Source: Apostichopus parvimensis
Taxonomy: Eukaryota > Echinodermata > Holothuroidea > Aspidochirotida > Stichopodidae
DNA: 25,566 nucleotides
Direction of reading: 5' to 3'
NCBI GenBank assembly: GCA_000934455.1
Contig: KN886876.1
Span: forward strand, 28,275 to 53,840
The notes under the pieces were generated by a model. That model ran no database searches. It worked only from the letters and a program-made list of their open reading frames with translations, and had not been told where the DNA came from. A program made the translations under genes and the position numbers. Each line of letters starts with the position of its first letter. Position 1 is the stretch's first letter. This document shows positions 1-10,103 of the stretch, in pieces.

Positions 1-532
1 GATGTGTTCGTTCCCCCCCCCCCCCCCCCCCATGGCCCCTAAATTGTTGTTCAAAACTAAGGACATCACAGAAAGTATTGAGGTGAACAAAAGATCAGTG
101 AGTCATTTTGCAGGAACACCTACTAAGGTAAACAGTATTAGCGACACTGTTACCTTCAGCTATACATTCAACCATCAGAGATTCATGACCTCAGCTGATA
201 CAGTTAAAACCTGCATCATCCAAACTACTCTAGTCCCGGTCCAATATATAGAAATCAACATCTTATGCAGATGACCTCCCGATCCCAGCGAGTCGGGATA
301 ATCCGAGATTACGTCCGGTAGTACTGTGCTCACCCAGGCACTTTATGTGCATACTACATGAGTTGTCTTGTGTGGAAGCAGTTATAAATGAATACAATGT
401 TAACGATGAGTGTTTGAACGATTAACACAGCTCTTTGTTCCATCTAGTCTATGAATGAACTTGTCTGATTGAAGAAGAAGAACAGATATGTACGTGGTAA
501 CTTTGTAGTACTTTTCATTATTTGCTTTTCAG
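1..532. other. Left edge: intron or upstream sequence, no supported exon
   Basis: This is presumed to be an intron of the death-domain gene, because the exon at 533 needs an upstream partner. It opens with a 19-C homopolymer (13-31). A 90-codon open frame at 2-274 has no recognisable similarity, and its possible donors give the wrong phase for the exon at 533. A short hairpin (CCCGA/TCGGG) lies near 278-297. Nothing here can be assigned. Confidence 0.4.
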
Positions 533-608
533 ACCTTTACGAAAGCCTAGAATACAGGCAGAGGAACAACCGGAAGGGAAGACGGCAAGTACAGAGTCTA
601 GTTTCTCC
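533..608 (+). CDS. Death-domain gene, linker exon
   Basis: The exon is 76 nt, preceded by TGCTTTTCAG and followed by GTAAGT. In the phase demanded by the next exon it encodes one split codon plus 25 residues with no stop (PLRKPRIQAEEQ and onward). The composition is low-complexity and charged, typical of a linker before a death domain. The length and phase fit are good, but this is the least certain of the three exons because it has no recognisable fold. Confidence 0.65.
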
Positions 609-3600
609 GTAAGTTTTGACCTTTTCTGTATATATATATCTCTTTCATTGTAAACATGTTGTATATATAAATTAGAAAAACTTATGTTCAGCTAGGTGTA
701 GGGTGATCACAGTGTTTAAGGGTGGTTGTGGTGATCAAAGGTATTAATATTAGTCTGTTGGGTGAATCAGCATGGGATAGGTGATAAGAGTCAGGTTTTG
801 CCTTTGGTTTATTATACGTCAAAATACCGAATAGAAAAAACGTTTTCCGGCGACTATGTTCAAGAATTTTAACAATTATTTATTATTTACTTCCTTTGGC
901 ATCTCAGCTCTACACCTTCCTATTTCAAGTTTGGAACAGCCAAGAGATTACAGCCGATACCCTCGGAATGAAACTGAAAACATGGAACAACTTTGTGGTG
1001 TATTTTGAGCTCCTCCCGGGAGACGTCAAAGATTGGAAAGTGTTTGCGGAGAGAATAGGTGAGTCGTCTTTCTTCCCTATCAAGGGGTGATGTTGCCCCA
1101 TCTTATTTGTTGTTGAAGCCTCTCCCCAACCCCCCTCCCATCCCATCCCACCCCCACCCTAGTCCCATTGCCTTCCTTTTGATTGCTATACTATGTAACA
1201 GCTCATTCAAAAGTCTTTGAGATTTGAAAAGTATTAACCACTGTGTTGTAAATATGGAAGTTTTGAAGGATTTATATGAAAGGTACCTTTACAACACAAA
1301 AGTTTGCACCAAACATTGGTCATGCTCAAAGACCTTCCATTAGTGTATTTTAAACTTGCAGAGTTACAACTTTACAACCATCCTTAAAGGAAATATCAAG
1401 GTTTGTAGACCATTTTATACCATTGACAAAATTTGGAAATTTGTGAGTCTGGGGTTTGAATATATACAGTAGTATATAACACGGCTTGGATTTGAATGGT
1501 TTTTAATATCAGAGACCCAGGTTGTATATTAACTATACACCTGCTCTCCATGCTCATAGGCGTAGGAGCCTAATTTGAATTGGAGGGGCTGTAACGACTT
1601 GCCCGAAAAATATAACCAAAATTTTTCGCTCGCTCCCTGCGCCTTCAACATGTTAATGTGCATATCATATAGGCATTCATCGGTTATTACAATCATTTTC
1701 CGTGTTATTACCCTTCCTTATTGGTTACCATTATTGGGGAATAATAATGATAATAATATAAGTTTAACCATTGAAAACAAAACATAGCAAATTGTTTTTC
1801 AGTAGGTGCCCGAATTTTCACAAAATGTTTTGGTTGGGGGGCAACAGCCCCCCCCCAGCTCCCCCGCCTCCTACGCCTATGTCCATGCTATTGCCAACTC
1901 GTAAGTGTTGACGTTTTGTGTCAGTTTGAGGAAACCCACGTCCTAGAACAATGACACTTAACTTGGTATACGTCTACATGATGAAGACTACATACATTTG
2001 CACTGTCAGCAAAATGTTCTTTGTGTGACACTTCTTTCGTTTGGAATATAAAAGAATGGTTTGCTTTTCCACATCTTCCTTCTTCCTACGGATTGTAAAC
2101 TAATCTTTTTGGAGAACTGTTTGTTCCACAAATCTGCCATGGCTCTGTAAACAAGCCTCCAAATCTTTATGATGATGTATTTTGAAAGGAAATAAGGAAA
2201 TATGTCATCGGACGAGTAATTTAATTCCATTTAGGAGTGGGCGTCAGGAAGTTCAAGGAACTGCATTGTTTTTGTTTTTTTTCTTCTGCCGTTTTTTTTT
2301 TCCTTTACGGTAGTTTGTTCGTTCCCTGGTGAAGTTCTCACCAGGGTCCTGGGTTTCTTGGGAATCTAATTTCTCAGTTTTGCAACTTTTCTTGCGGAAC
2401 TTGGCACATCGCTGTTATGATTTGAATACACTTTGAACATTTAGAACTCCATCATTTAGCTCAAGCCATGAACGTGGGTATAGCTTACAGTCTGTGGTAC
2501 CGTGAATAATCACAGTCTCTCTGTTATAGTGCCCATCGGGCTCTTGTTTTTGTCTATATTTCACAAGTTCACCCAAAGACCCCCACAGGGTTGTTATCTA
2601 ATAACCAGTGCCTATAGACATTCTGATGTTAAAGAGACAAAAACATATCAGTGACAAATTTCCAACAATTCATCACAACTACCTTCTTAGGGAAATATTC
2701 ACAATCATAAACAACACAATCCAATCAACTGGACAATATCCTAAAATCAGTGGGCTGAGCGATTGCACCATTGCTGCTCTAGTTGACATCATTGATCCTG
2801 TTATTCCAGTCTGTTCCAAGGAGTTCCAGCCAGTGCAAGGAGTTCCAGCAATTAAATTTGATATTGTTTCCGGTTTCCCTTCACTTTTGTCAGTAATTGT
2901 GATCGTTTTGAACATTACCAGTATTTGCCCCTAAAATATGCTAGAAAGCGAACATATGTTTACTAATGGTCCAACGTCATCAAGCATTTTCACTGTCATC
3001 CTTAGAGTGTTTTGTTCTGTCTTTGATATGTATGAAACTGCCTAATCGAACCCCTCTTCTAGACCTGGCAATAGCTTGAAGTACTTTTGAAAGCTTAATT
3101 GAGGGGCAAATTTTAGGATGCTGTTGGCCTTAAAATCAGGAAGAGAGAGATTATTAACAATTTGTTGTAGTGTAGGTCAAATGTGATCTATGAGGTAGAG
3201 AACTTGTGATATCTGCTTGACGTCATTATAGCTATCAGTTTACCTTTTCCATGAAAGGTTTACAGGGTGTCTATATTTAGGTAAGATGAATGGACAGTCA
3301 CATGTCTCATCATTCTGACACAAAGATGGTATTGAAGCCACTCGTGAGAATTACACTGAAAAGACTTAACCTATAAAGCTGAAACCTTAGCCATTGAATA
3401 TCCCTTCTCTGAACCTGTTGTGTTTATGAATTCCTCTGGATATTTCTTTACATATTACTCAGTTTAATGGTCATTTTCTTTAATAGTATTTTTTCTTACG
3501 GTTTCTCTGTGTTTCATATTTCTTTTTATGTTATTTTGCTGACATATTCCTTTATTCACATGTATATATTTTTTTCACATGATGTATTATTTTGCTCACA

Positions 3601-4470
3601 CATTGCATATTTCTTACATTGTATTCTATAATGCTTACATATTTTTCACTTTACATATGCCTTTGTTCTGCTCACACATTATATTATTTTGCTTACATAT
3701 ATATTTGTTTACCTTTTTGCATTTTACATATGATTAAGCTTGTAACATACTCCCGTTTCGCAGCAATCTCACATTTCAAATGATTATGCTTACATATTCC
3801 TTTGTTCTGCTTACATTTCATTTTATTTTGGTTACATATTTATTTCTTGACATTATTTTTTACTTAACATATTGTTAAGCTTGTACCGTACTCCTGTATT
3901 GCATATTTCGCACATTTCAAATGATTCTGCTTACATATTAGTAGTGTCAATGGGTTTAAGAATGCTTTGGACAAGCACTTTAAGCATTGTAATCAGGTCT
4001 GAGTGTTTGTGTCTTCATTTTTTTACCCCCTCTCCTATAGGGTCCTTGATGGGGATTTGATTGTCCCCCCTGATCCTTTTTTTCTACTAAACTAAACATA
4101 TTTCCTTGTGTACATATATCTATTGTTTTTTTGTCACTTTACATATCATTTTTCATGCATTTACCTTTTTTTCGATATTTCTCACTTTATATATATATAT
4201 ATTTTTTTAAATATTCCTTTAGTTTACTTAATATATTCCTCTGTTTTTTGGTTCTTTCTTGCAGGAATGTCTCACATGGATATTCAGGTGATCGATAACT
4301 ATGGAAGGAGATTCAACGAGTGCGCGACGGCCATCGTGATGCTCTTCTGGCAACAGAACTCACATAACCTGAAGGAAGAGTATTCCAGACCCGTCCTCCT
4401 CAAAATATTACAAGAACTGGAAAGAGAGGACTTGATCGAGGTAGTCACAGGTCTAAACGAGGAATCATAG
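533..4470 (+). CDS. Death-domain protein, C-terminal part (3 exons, 5' end outside window)
   Basis: Three exons join in one open frame: 533-608, 908-1058 and 4265-4470 (TAG at 4468-4470). Acceptors are TTTTCAG, ATCTCAG and TTGCAG; donors are GTAAGT and GTGAGT. Exon phases agree, with one base of a glycine codon carried across the last intron. The visible 143 residues start with a polar, Glu/Lys-rich linker (about 25 aa) followed by a helical domain. The motif DWKVFAERIGMSHMDIQVID matches the death-domain signature (D-W-x-x-L/F-A-x-x-L/I-G-x-x-x-x-D-I). The final helices end in LLKILQELEREDLIEVV, which matches the usual death-domain end. Death domains are cytoplasmic protein-interaction modules used by apoptosis and innate-immune adaptors and receptors. 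Which family this is cannot be told because the N-terminal part is missing. The fold call is firm; the gene identity is open. Confidence 0.82.
908..1058 (+). CDS. Death-domain gene, exon with first half of the domain
   Basis: The exon is 151 nt, acceptor ATCTCAG, donor GTGAGT at 1059. It encodes 50 residues, including the hallmark stretch DWKVFAERIG at the exon end, and donates one base (G) to the next exon. The frame continues open past the donor for about 11 codons, so the splice site rather than a stop ends the exon. Confidence 0.78.
1555..1881. mobile_element. Non-autonomous hAT-like DNA transposon with intact 8-bp target duplication
   Basis: The element is 327 bp, bounded by perfect 14-bp terminal inverted repeats: CATAGGCGTAGGAG at 1555-1568 and its reverse complement at 1868-1881. 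The flanks are identical 8-bp direct repeats, TCCATGCT at 1547-1554 and 1882-1889. An 8-bp duplication is the hAT superfamily rule, so this is read as an internally deleted, non-autonomous hAT-like element; other 8-bp duplicators are not excluded. It has no coding capacity. A C/G-rich run sits just inside the right repeat. It lies in the last intron of the death-domain gene. Confidence 0.85.
2324..2346. other. Perfect inverted repeat (9-bp stem, 5-nt loop)
   Basis: CCCTGGTGA (2324-2332) and TCACCAGGG (2338-2346) pair fully around the loop AGTTC. It is GC-rich against an AT-rich intron. Function unknown; too short for a typical microRNA precursor. Confidence 0.6.
3590..3960. repeat. AT-rich degenerate tandem region with a ~140-bp duplication
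   Basis: The phrase TGCTTACATATT and close variants recur many times. A longer block, beginning TTAAGCTTGTA and ending ATTTCAAATGATT then TGCTTACATATT, occurs at about 3733-3800 and again at about 3873-3940, an offset of about 140 bp. This looks like old tandem amplification in the intron. Confidence 0.55.
4265..4470 (+). CDS. Death-domain gene, terminal exon
   Basis: The exon is 206 nt with acceptor TTCTTGCAG at 4264. It completes a Gly codon and encodes MSHMDIQVIDNYGRR, then an amphipathic stretch with FWQQN and the closing helix LLKILQELERED, ending in TAG. Base composition rises to nearly 50% GC against flanks that are very AT-rich, which also marks it as coding. Confidence 0.82.
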
Positions 4471-4493
4471 ATCATAAAATCATTTGTTTAAGT

Positions 4494-4516
4494 CGAAAAG
4501 AGTTCTGCTCTTTTCG
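4494..4516 (+). other. 3'UTR hairpin of the death-domain gene
   Basis: CGAAAAGAG (4494-4502) and CTCTTTTCG (4508-4516) form a perfect 9-bp stem with loop TTCTG. It begins 24 nt after the stop codon, so it would lie at the start of the 3'UTR. It differs from the histone stem-loop (6-bp stem, 4-nt loop). A regulatory role is inference only. Confidence 0.5.
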
Positions 4517-4671
4517 CTTCTCTCGGACAGACTAAACAGGATACCATTATTCAGGAGATTTTTGCTGTTTTAAAATATCCTTATGTATGACACTGTACAT
4601 TACTCCAAAAATCCATTACTCCATTACCTCTTAGCAAATGTACCTATTTTAAGTTATCTTTTACAAGAATT

Positions 4672-4906
4672 GGTGGAGGGAGGGGGTGGGGGGGGGTGGA
4701 GGGAGTTCAATTTTTTGTACTCCACACTTTTGTTGACCATGTTGTCATTAAAAATTGAATATGTTTATTAACAACATGAGCTGTTAGCTTAAATTACTGT
4801 CGAGCCAAACAGAAATTTTTATTCCTTGCTGCAATGCTCAGCTGGTGAAACGGCTGCATGGGGGGGGGTGGGTGGGATGTGTTGGGGTGGGGGAGGGAGT
4901 TTCAGC
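4672..4906 (+). repeat. G-run clusters with G-quadruplex potential
   Basis: Two clusters of G-runs (about 4677-4703 and 4861-4899) contain four or more runs of three or more Gs with short loops, the simple pattern for quadruplex formation on the plus strand. They fall in or just after the 3'UTR of the death-domain gene. Possible poly(A) signals nearby are ATTAAA at 4747-4752 and AATAAA near 5181. Confidence 0.45.
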
Positions 4907-5057
4907 ATTAAGACCAAAATTCTGGACATGCATATCAGAAAAATAGAGCTTCATAATGCCCCCACCCCAACACACTCCACTTATCACAAATCACAAATTA
5001 ATATAAATGTTGTTCATGGCACTACCTGAACTTGAGTTTGGTTTTTTGATTCATTGC

Positions 5058-5094
5058 CATGACATGTGAATAATCATGTCATGACATGTGAATA
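5058..5094. repeat. 15-bp direct repeat with internal palindrome
   Basis: CATGACATGTGAATA occurs at 5058-5072 and 5080-5094. The join includes a perfect 14-bp palindrome CATGTCATGACATG (5075-5088). Not attributable to a known element. Confidence 0.5.
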
Positions 5095-5365
5095 CAACCT
5101 TGCCTGATAAGTTAAGATGGCATCGCTTGTCAAAATATCACACCCATATAGCTTCTTTATTCTGCTACTAATAACCAGTTAATAAATGTCAATGACAAGA
5201 TTGACATACACAGTTAGGTATCTGTTTGGATGGTGATGTATCTTTAGCAAAAGAGCACTTTTTGGGGTTTTGGGGGTTTTTGGTTGTTGTTACTGAGTTT
5301 ATTTTTGAAAGTGCTCCCTTGCCACCCTCCCTCCCTCCCTCCCCCACTGCAGATGCCCAAGGTTA

Positions 5366-5385
5366 CATATCATATCATATCATAT
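5366..5385. repeat. (CATAT)4 microsatellite
   Basis: Four perfect head-to-tail copies of CATAT. A C/T-rich run with repeated CCCT lies just upstream (about 5324-5345). Confidence 0.7.
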
Positions 5386-5862
5386 CCATATTGAAGTATT
5401 AAAAGCTTTCATACTGATCTGTGAGTAGATAGTATTTTGTATAGTCTAATCTTCCTATATAAATTTGTATTTTCTGTATAAATTAGTTTTTAAATATCGA
5501 GTGACAAGAGTTGTTCGTGACTGAGTTGTCGAGTGTCTCGTGTTAAATATTGTTTAATTGTACTTTTGCTGTTGTATAGTATCGCTTAAATCATACAAAT
5601 ACCAATAATAACCATTGTGATAAGGTTTACAGTACTGGTTTCATATTAACAAACTTTAATATAAAACATATGCATTGAGGTACTACTTATATATATACCT
5701 AGTCTTAAATTTCTTAATAGTAAATGCTTTACCGAATTTTCATACATTTGTACAAGATTTCTTCATTCAAAGATTCGTGTTTTACTCTCAGTTCATAGAG
5801 AAACATTTAAAAAATGCCTTTTATCATGTTACCATTGGATGTATACTTTTTCAACTTTCGAC

Positions 5863-5889
5863 TGTTGTATTGATTTAATCAATACAACA
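5863..5889. repeat. Perfect 27-bp palindrome
   Basis: TGTTGTATTGATT (5863-5875), a single T, then its exact reverse complement AATCAATACAACA (5877-5889). Such an arrangement can extrude as a hairpin. No transposon end or gene was seen with it. Confidence 0.7.
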
Positions 5890-8800
5890 TTTCTTATTTG
5901 TTTACGTTGCATTTCTATTTTCATACTACTGTACATTTTCTCATACATTCAAATAGGCTATGGTTTCAAGATCATCAGTAATGGCAGTTTCTAGCGTGCT
6001 TATAATTTTGCTAGAAGATTTCAAAACTTACTTTCCTAGAGTCTTTGATCCTCAAATGATTCCCAGCTAATTGAGGATAATTAAGATAGACAATGACATG
6101 TGTCAGTGTGGGTACCCTCTTTTGGAGTGGTGGTAAGCTGATTGTTGACGACATTATAGCATGGATGTCCATTTTCAAGTGACCCAATACTTGATGTACT
6201 AGTAACCTGAAAATTGAATCAAGTTTTATGAAGGTCATGAAAAGTTGTTTTTTTGTCATAATTCCCATAATTGTCATGGAACATCCATGACTTAACACTT
6301 GGTAGTACATTAACAAAAAATGTTTTTATGGTCAGGGCTACCATTGAATGATTACATTTAAAAATATATTCAGTTGATGCCTGTTGAGGCTAGCAACAAT
6401 GATGCTCTAGTTTCTCCCTGTTAAACGTGGCCCCATCAGAGCTACTTCCCCTTGGCAACCTGTGGTACCCCCCTCTTCCTCCCTTCCCCCCTCAATGAGG
6501 GTTGAGTTATGTAAAATAGTAAGTTAATTATTTTAGTGCAACATCATGTTATGGACAAAGGAGGTTAAAAACTTTTCTAGAACCAAAATTAATTTTATCA
6601 ACAAGAGTCAATAAAGTTTTTTTTTGCAATAAGAGAAGTTGTAATCAAGTAATTTGGTAACTATTGTGATGACAAGTAATGAGAAAATGTTATAAACAAT
6701 TTTTTTTTTTGTACATCTTCAAATCAAGTGTCTTTCAGTTTTACTAATTTTTTTTCATGTTCATCAAAGTTCATTATTATTATTATTATTATAATTGTTT
6801 TAAATTTGTATGTCTTATTTTTATTTAATAATTCTTTCATCAATAATTTTTTATCTTACGAGTTGCATAACGGGAAGAATTAATAATGGATAACTTGAGG
6901 CAGAATTTGAGTCTTTGAAATGTTATAGTCCAAGAAATGAAGAAGGACAATTAGTACAAGTATTGTTTCTATAATCATTTCAAATATTCGATTTTGAAAT
7001 ATTCTAATTGCTTGAAATCTCCTCTGAGGCTAAATATCGAAGATGGCGTCCGCTCCTCGGCATAGGCCTTAATAGTAATCATGGTCCCCACACCTGTTTG
7101 GAAAATGGAAGTTTAAGTCTGAAAATGTAGAGGAATTCGAAAAATCTCTTCTCTGGGTCCTGAAAATCCTTTTGAAATTTAATCTGGAAAAAATCCATAT
7201 TTGTACACCTGTCATTTCAATGGATACTTATTAACAGGTTTCCTCATTTTGTTTTATTTCTTGAGGGGGGGGGGGGGCAAAAAGAACATGTTTGCCCGAA
7301 GTGTTCAAATTTGGATGTATCCTCTCATGCAATTTGTATTTTTCTGTCAAATTTGCAACTTGAAATGATAAGAGTTTAGCATTCATTTTGCAAGAGTTAC
7401 AATTGTTAGGACTACTATAATATAGGTAGCTTAACATTATGTCCTCATTTAGGTGTGTAGGCATCGCTGTAACCTGTAAAACATGCTTTGGTCTTGAAAA
7501 AGTCTGCAAATTCAGTTTTTGGCAAGGCATGTGAAACATGGATATTGTTATTCCATTTATTTTGTAAATTGAACTGAATAACGAATCAAAACATGTTATT
7601 TTGGACCGGTCTGGAATGCATGCTGCCTTGGTTTTCCTTGGCTCTTTGGCTTTTTTTTACAACAATGTATTATTGTAAGGAGTCATATCAAAACAGTAGT
7701 GCATTATCTCATCAGATCGCAATGTCAACAAATATTGAAAAGAAAATAATAAATGAGTAACTTTATCATTTTTTTGGTTTCATTTTGTTTTTTTGTTTTT
7801 TTTTCTACAACATTTAAAACAGTACAAGTGCACACAAATAATATAAACAGGAAATGAAGTAGCAGGAAGTAAAACTAAAACCCCAGAGGGGCTTGTCGCA
7901 GAGTTTCACTTCCTGAAAAACTGGGAAAAAAGTCAGGTCAGAAATTGATACCAAAAACATACGGTTGAACAGAGGAATTAAAGAGAGAGTAAACAGTTTA
8001 AATAAAAACAATTGTTATATCTTGTAAGAAGAGTTACCACATTGCTTTGCACTTGGAGGGTAACTTGTGCGTATGGGATGTATTGCCTCGTTGTTAGTTA
8101 GGTCGGTGTTCACCAAAAAAAAAGGGGGGGGGGAGGCATTTTTGTCATTTCCCACAAATGCTACCAAATATGACAAAACGTCTGAATCCCTCAAAACAAT
8201 GTGTGCATAGGAATGATAGAATAAGTATTAAACTCTGAAAGTTTAAAATGCATGAATATACGTGAATCGCCAGATGTTATGTGGAGGTAAAAGGAATGTG
8301 TCATACCTAAACCGGAAGTAATCCATTTCCTTGTTTATAGCGTATTAGTCAACTTAAAATGTCAAACATCTTGCGATAAATTAAGTTGAAAGTTGAAGAA
8401 AATGTCAGTCTTAGTGGATGAAGCCACCTGATTGATGACATCATGGATGCAATATAAACATATTTTGGATGAGATCAGCAACTCTGCTGATTGTTTTTCT
8501 TTCTTGGCCGATCGAACAATTGTGCATGGGTTGGAGGGGTTGGACAGGGGTCACTACTGTGTGAAGGAACGGACTTACGCCAGAAATGTCTGCAACGATA
8601 TACTAAGTTAACATTTTCCAATTAAACCATTCTTCGCCACTACCCCTTCCCCACCTCAACACACTATAATTTGAAGTTCTGTATCAATTATTACGGACAT
8701 CATTGTTATCTCATTCTTTCGATCAGGTGGGATGTTTTCCCTAGAAAAGTTATGGGGAATATTTGCAAGAAACGTGAAATGTAGATTGTAGAGATGTGCA

Positions 8801-8994
8801 CCGTACACCATACTTTTCAACATCACATACAAATTTTTAATAGTACAATCTTACGTTGTGAGAGGTTTTCTCAACGCGGGCTTAATACTTCTTTCAGTGG
8901 ATCAGCAAATAACCACTCCATTTCTATGTGGAATCAGTGAAGTAATCGGCTTGAAGCAAGTCCAATGTTTTCAAATCTTGCGTAATGGATGCGA

Positions 8995-9017
8995 TTATGT
9001 AATACACGTGTGACGTA
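8995..9017. promoter_or_regulatory. Clustered D-box, E-box and CRE-like sites
   Basis: In 23 bp there are TTATGTAA (8995-9002; matches the PAR-bZIP/E4BP4 D-box TTAYGTAA), CACGTG (9005-9010; the canonical CLOCK/BMAL E-box) and TGACGTA (9011-9017; CRE/ATF-like). It lies 2.57 kb upstream of the CRY-DASH start codon. In zebrafish, closely spaced D-box and E-box sites drive light-induced transcription of clock and photolyase/cryptochrome genes. Each site alone is common by chance in this AT-rich DNA (TTATGTAA also at 6507, 9427 and elsewhere). The tight grouping is what is unusual. Function is inferred. Confidence 0.35.
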
Positions 9018-9516
9018 TGTGGTATATGCAGCTGGCCAACAAAATTCGTCGCCCCAGTTAGTTCACTGTTATGGTCGGCCAGGTCTGCGATAAATCCATT
9101 CAGTAGGAAATTTCCGATATCAGTTTTACGTATATTCTAATGAGACATTAACAGTGAAGAAAGACAGAAATATCTGGGATCTTGTTTTTCATTGGCACAA
9201 AGACGGTACCGTGTCTGCGTGAGTGACAAAGGTGCTCCTGTCACTGCTAGGTAGGCTAGGCCTTTGTAAACGCTAGTCTAAATACATTAGACATAGGGCC
9301 CAGCCTGTATCGAATCTAATTATCATCTATTTTGAAAATATCGCACAATCTGAATCTGATAAGGTCTACCCACATAAGTTTTGATTGATACCCATGACTT
9401 AAATTAAGACTATGTTTGGCATGCAATTATGTAAAGTTTGGTTTGTAACCTAGGCTATATAAGCTAAGTCCACCCCATGGTTCTCAGGAAGGTTTTTCAC
9501 AAATCAGTGCCTTGAC

Positions 9517-10068
9517 CAGACCCGTCAACTCTCCCGGTTTTACCGGGAGTCTCCTGGCTTTTACCCGAATCTCTCGGCCTCCCGGTTTCATATTCTATTC
9601 TCCCGGTTTTTTAATGTTTCATCACTTGCGACATTTCTGAAAATAGCCAACAATGAGTCCTATGCTTAGTAATTCCCCACAGTAACGCAGAACAGTAAAG
9701 GCTATTCAGTGTAGTTCACAAGAACAAGACAGACAGACAGTCGGTCATGTCTCAAGCTTGATGGGACTCTATCTAGCATACTAGCCATGAAGTCACAGTA
9801 CCCAGAGTCCACAGTTCCCTGTTTCAAGTGGAAGCCTACTAAAGAAACCCTGTAGAAAGCGAAGCAAGCTGCTGTTAACTACAACAAGAAACACTGATTG
9901 GATGATTCTCTCACTGTATTGCATAAGTAGACTATACTTATTTAGGAGTATTTATATCATTTCAGTTGAAAATTACCAACCTCCCTATTTTCCCCTTGTT
10001 CTCCCTATTTTTTGGCCCTGAAAAATGTTATTCTCCCTATTTTGGGGTCAAACAGGTTGACAGGTCTG
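9517..10068. mobile_element. Non-autonomous TIR transposon (552 bp), possibly hAT-like
   Basis: Terminal inverted repeats of 13 bp with one mismatch: CAGACCCGTCAAC at 9517-9529 and the reverse complement of CAGACCTGTCAAC at 10056-10068. Both sides are flanked by CTTGAC (9511-9516 and 10069-10074), a 6-bp perfect match that could be an eroded longer duplication. The subterminal sequence repeats TCTCCCGG and CTCCCTATTTT motifs. The CAG start and repeated subterminal motifs suggest hAT, whose usual duplication is 8 bp. No transposase frame is present. A (GACA)n-like run lies inside at about 9727-9740. Confidence 0.75.
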
Positions 10069-10103
10069 CTTGACACACTTGCCCAATTTGGAAGAAATGA
10101 TTA

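Larger units (their letters stand above)
1059..4264 (+). other. Last intron of the death-domain gene (3,206 bp)
   Basis: The GT at 1059 and AG at 4263-4264 fit consensus. It contains the transposon at 1555-1881, a 9-bp-stem hairpin at 2324-2346, a short internal duplication near 2820-2852 (GGAGTTCCAGC twice) and an AT-rich repeated stretch at about 3590-3960. A 108-codon open frame at 2608-2934 has no recognised similarity and no convincing splice sites, so it is not called a gene. Confidence 0.6.
5095..8990. other. Intergenic DNA without a supported gene
   Basis: This is AT-rich DNA with scattered homopolymers, such as a G-run near 7265-7277, a (TTA)n run at about 6774-6791, and an A-run followed by a G-run near 8117-8134. 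Short open frames on either strand have no recognisable domains. One possible minus-strand exon (6032-6206) is listed separately as a finding because of its splice-site-like edges. No RNA gene was recognised. Confidence 0.5.

Noticed and set aside
2-274. 90-codon open frame at the left edge as an exon of the death-domain gene
   Set aside because: No recognised domain, starts in a C homopolymer, and its possible donors (GTGAGT near 100, GTAAAC near 129) give phase 0, whereas the exon at 533 needs two bases carried in.
2608-2934. 108-codon open frame in the death-domain intron, with an antisense partner at 2679-2915
   Set aside because: No similarity recognised on either strand, no convincing splice sites, and it includes a short internal duplication; more likely chance or an unknown repeat.
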